DNA from: Pseudomonadota bacterium
Lineage (GTDB): Bacteria > Pseudomonadota > Gammaproteobacteria > Steroidobacterales > Steroidobacteraceae
Assembly: GCA_003242275.1 (NCBI GenBank)
Contig: QGUX01000012.1
Coordinates: 1 to 23,470 of the forward strand
Direction of reading: 5' to 3'
Length of the DNA stretch: 23,470 nucleotides
Both the position numbers and the translations under genes were made by a program. The notes under the pieces are model-generated. The model did not search any database. It was not told the origin of the DNA and saw only the letters and a program-made list of their open reading frames with translations. Below are positions 22,619 through 23,470 of the stretch, in pieces. Position 1 is the first letter of the stretch. The number at the start of each line of letters is the position of its first letter.

Positions 22619-23470
22619 TTGCGTCCTTCCTCGAACAGCGGCAGGACCGCGCCGGCGCGCTCGGGAACGGCCAGTCCCAGGTGCAGGTAGGCCTGGCGCG
22701 CCGCCACGCGGCCGCGCGCGGTGCGCATCAGGAAACCACGCTGGATCAGGAAGGGTTCGACCACGTCCTCCAGCGTGCCGCGCTCCTCGCCCACCGCGGC
22801 GGCCAGGCTGTCGATGCCCACCGGGCCGCCGTCGAACTGCTCGATCACTGTCGTCAGCACGCGACGGTCGAGCGCATCCAGCCCCTGCGGATCCACGTCG
22901 AGCAGGTCGAGCGCGGCATCGGCGATCGCCGCGTCGATGCGCCCCTGACCCTTCACCTGCGCAAAGTCGCGCACGCGCCGGAGCAGGCGGTTGGCGATGC
23001 GCGGCGTACCGCGCGAGCGCTGCGCGATGCGCGATGCGCCTTCCGGCGTGGCCTCCACGCCGAGGATGGCGGCCGAGCGCGCCACGATCTGCGTCAGCTC
23101 GGCATCGGAATAGAAGTCGAGGCGCTGCACGATGCCGAAGCGGTCGCGCAGCGGCGAGGTCAGGAGGCCCGCGCGCGTGGTGGCGCCCACCAGCGTGAAG
23201 GGCGGCAGCTTCAGCTTGATCGAGCGCGCCGCCGGTCCCTCGCCGATCATGATGTCGAGCTGGTAGTCCTCCATGGCCGGATAGAGGATCTCCTCGACCA
23301 CGGGGCTCAGGCGATGGATCTCGTCGATGAACAGCAGGTCGCGCGGCTGGAGCTTGGTGAGCTGGGCGGCGAGGTCGCCGGGGCGCTCGAGCACGGGACC
23401 TGAGGTATGCGCCAGCCCCACGCCCAGCTCGGCGGCCAGGATCTGCGCCAGCGTGGTCTTGCCCAGTCCC
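22615..23470 (-). CDS. ruvB: Holliday junction branch migration ATPase RuvB (5' end cut by window edge)
   Basis: The visible 284 residues correspond to the C-terminal five-sixths of RuvB. The window begins inside the Walker A motif (G-L-G-K-T-T-L-A at the edge), followed by [13 protein letters not shown], Walker [12 protein letters not shown], sensor [19 protein letters not shown] and a C-terminal winged-helix end ([10 protein letters not shown]). About 60 N-terminal residues are missing. RuvB drives branch migration with RuvA. Its stop overlaps ybgC by 4 bases. No frame disruption is seen. Confidence 0.96.
   Translation of the reverse strand, partial: GLGKTTLAQILAAELGVGLAHTSGPVLERPGDLAAQLTKLQPRDLLFIDEIHRLSPVVEEILYPAMEDYQLDIMIGEGPAARSIKLKLPPFTLVGATTRAGLLTSPLRDRFGIVQRLDFYSDAELTQIVARSAAILGVEATPEGASRIAQRSRGTPRIANRLLRRVRDFAQVKGQGRIDAAIADAALDLLDVDPQGLDALDRRVLTTVIEQFDGGPVGIDSLAAAVGEERGTLEDVVEPFLIQRGFLMRTARGRVAARQAYLHLGLAVPERAGAVLPLFEEGRK

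Overview
The window reads as chromosomal DNA of a very GC-rich proteobacterium, most likely a gammaproteobacterium of the Xanthomonadales/Nevskiales/Steroidobacterales kind. This rests on the right half, where ruvB, ybgC, tolQ, tolR, tolA, tolB, pal, cpoB, queE, queC and tRNA-Lys(UUU) follow one another on the minus strand, an order typical of gammaproteobacteria. The genus is inference; no rRNA or marker phylogeny could be run.

Left part (1-9461) is metabolic and changes strand often. It holds a 3'-truncated, apparently Tat-exported protein with two EthD-like repeats; oligopeptidase B (ptrB), overlapping by 4 bp the gene upstream of it; that gene, ligJ (4-oxalomesaconate hydratase); a divergent aldo/keto reductase; a convergent ligC (4-carboxy-2-hydroxymuconate-6-semialdehyde dehydrogenase, Gfo/Idh/MocA fold); a divergent NAD(P)-dependent aldehyde dehydrogenase; and a gamma-glutamyltransferase with a lipoprotein signal. 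LigC and LigJ are both steps of the protocatechuate 4,5-cleavage (lignin-derived aromatic) pathway. The ring-cleavage dioxygenase (LigAB), LigI and LigK are not in the window, so the pathway is partial here or spread over several loci.

Middle part (9458-15479) is a complete six-gene Mrp-type Na+/H+ antiporter operon on the minus strand, mrpA-B (one fused gene), C, D, E, F and G, each start codon overlapping the previous stop by 1 or 4 bases. Its last stop codon overlaps the stop codon of the convergent gamma-glutamyltransferase gene at a CTAG.

A roughly 575-base low-density stretch (15480-16054) separates the mrp operon from the tRNA. It contains a 59-residue zinc-ribbon-like protein on the plus strand with a very strong ribosome binding site and a GTG start, plus several inverted repeats.

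Right part (16055-23470) is the housekeeping block: envelope integrity (Tol-Pal and CpoB), queuosine precursor synthesis (QueE, QueC), tRNA-Lys starting 16 nt after queC, and a 5'-truncated ruvB at the edge. Most of the window is ordinary. The points worth checking are the scattered lig genes, the Tat-exported tandem EthD-like protein, the small zinc-ribbon gene and its palindromes, and the lipobox-bearing CpoB and GGT.
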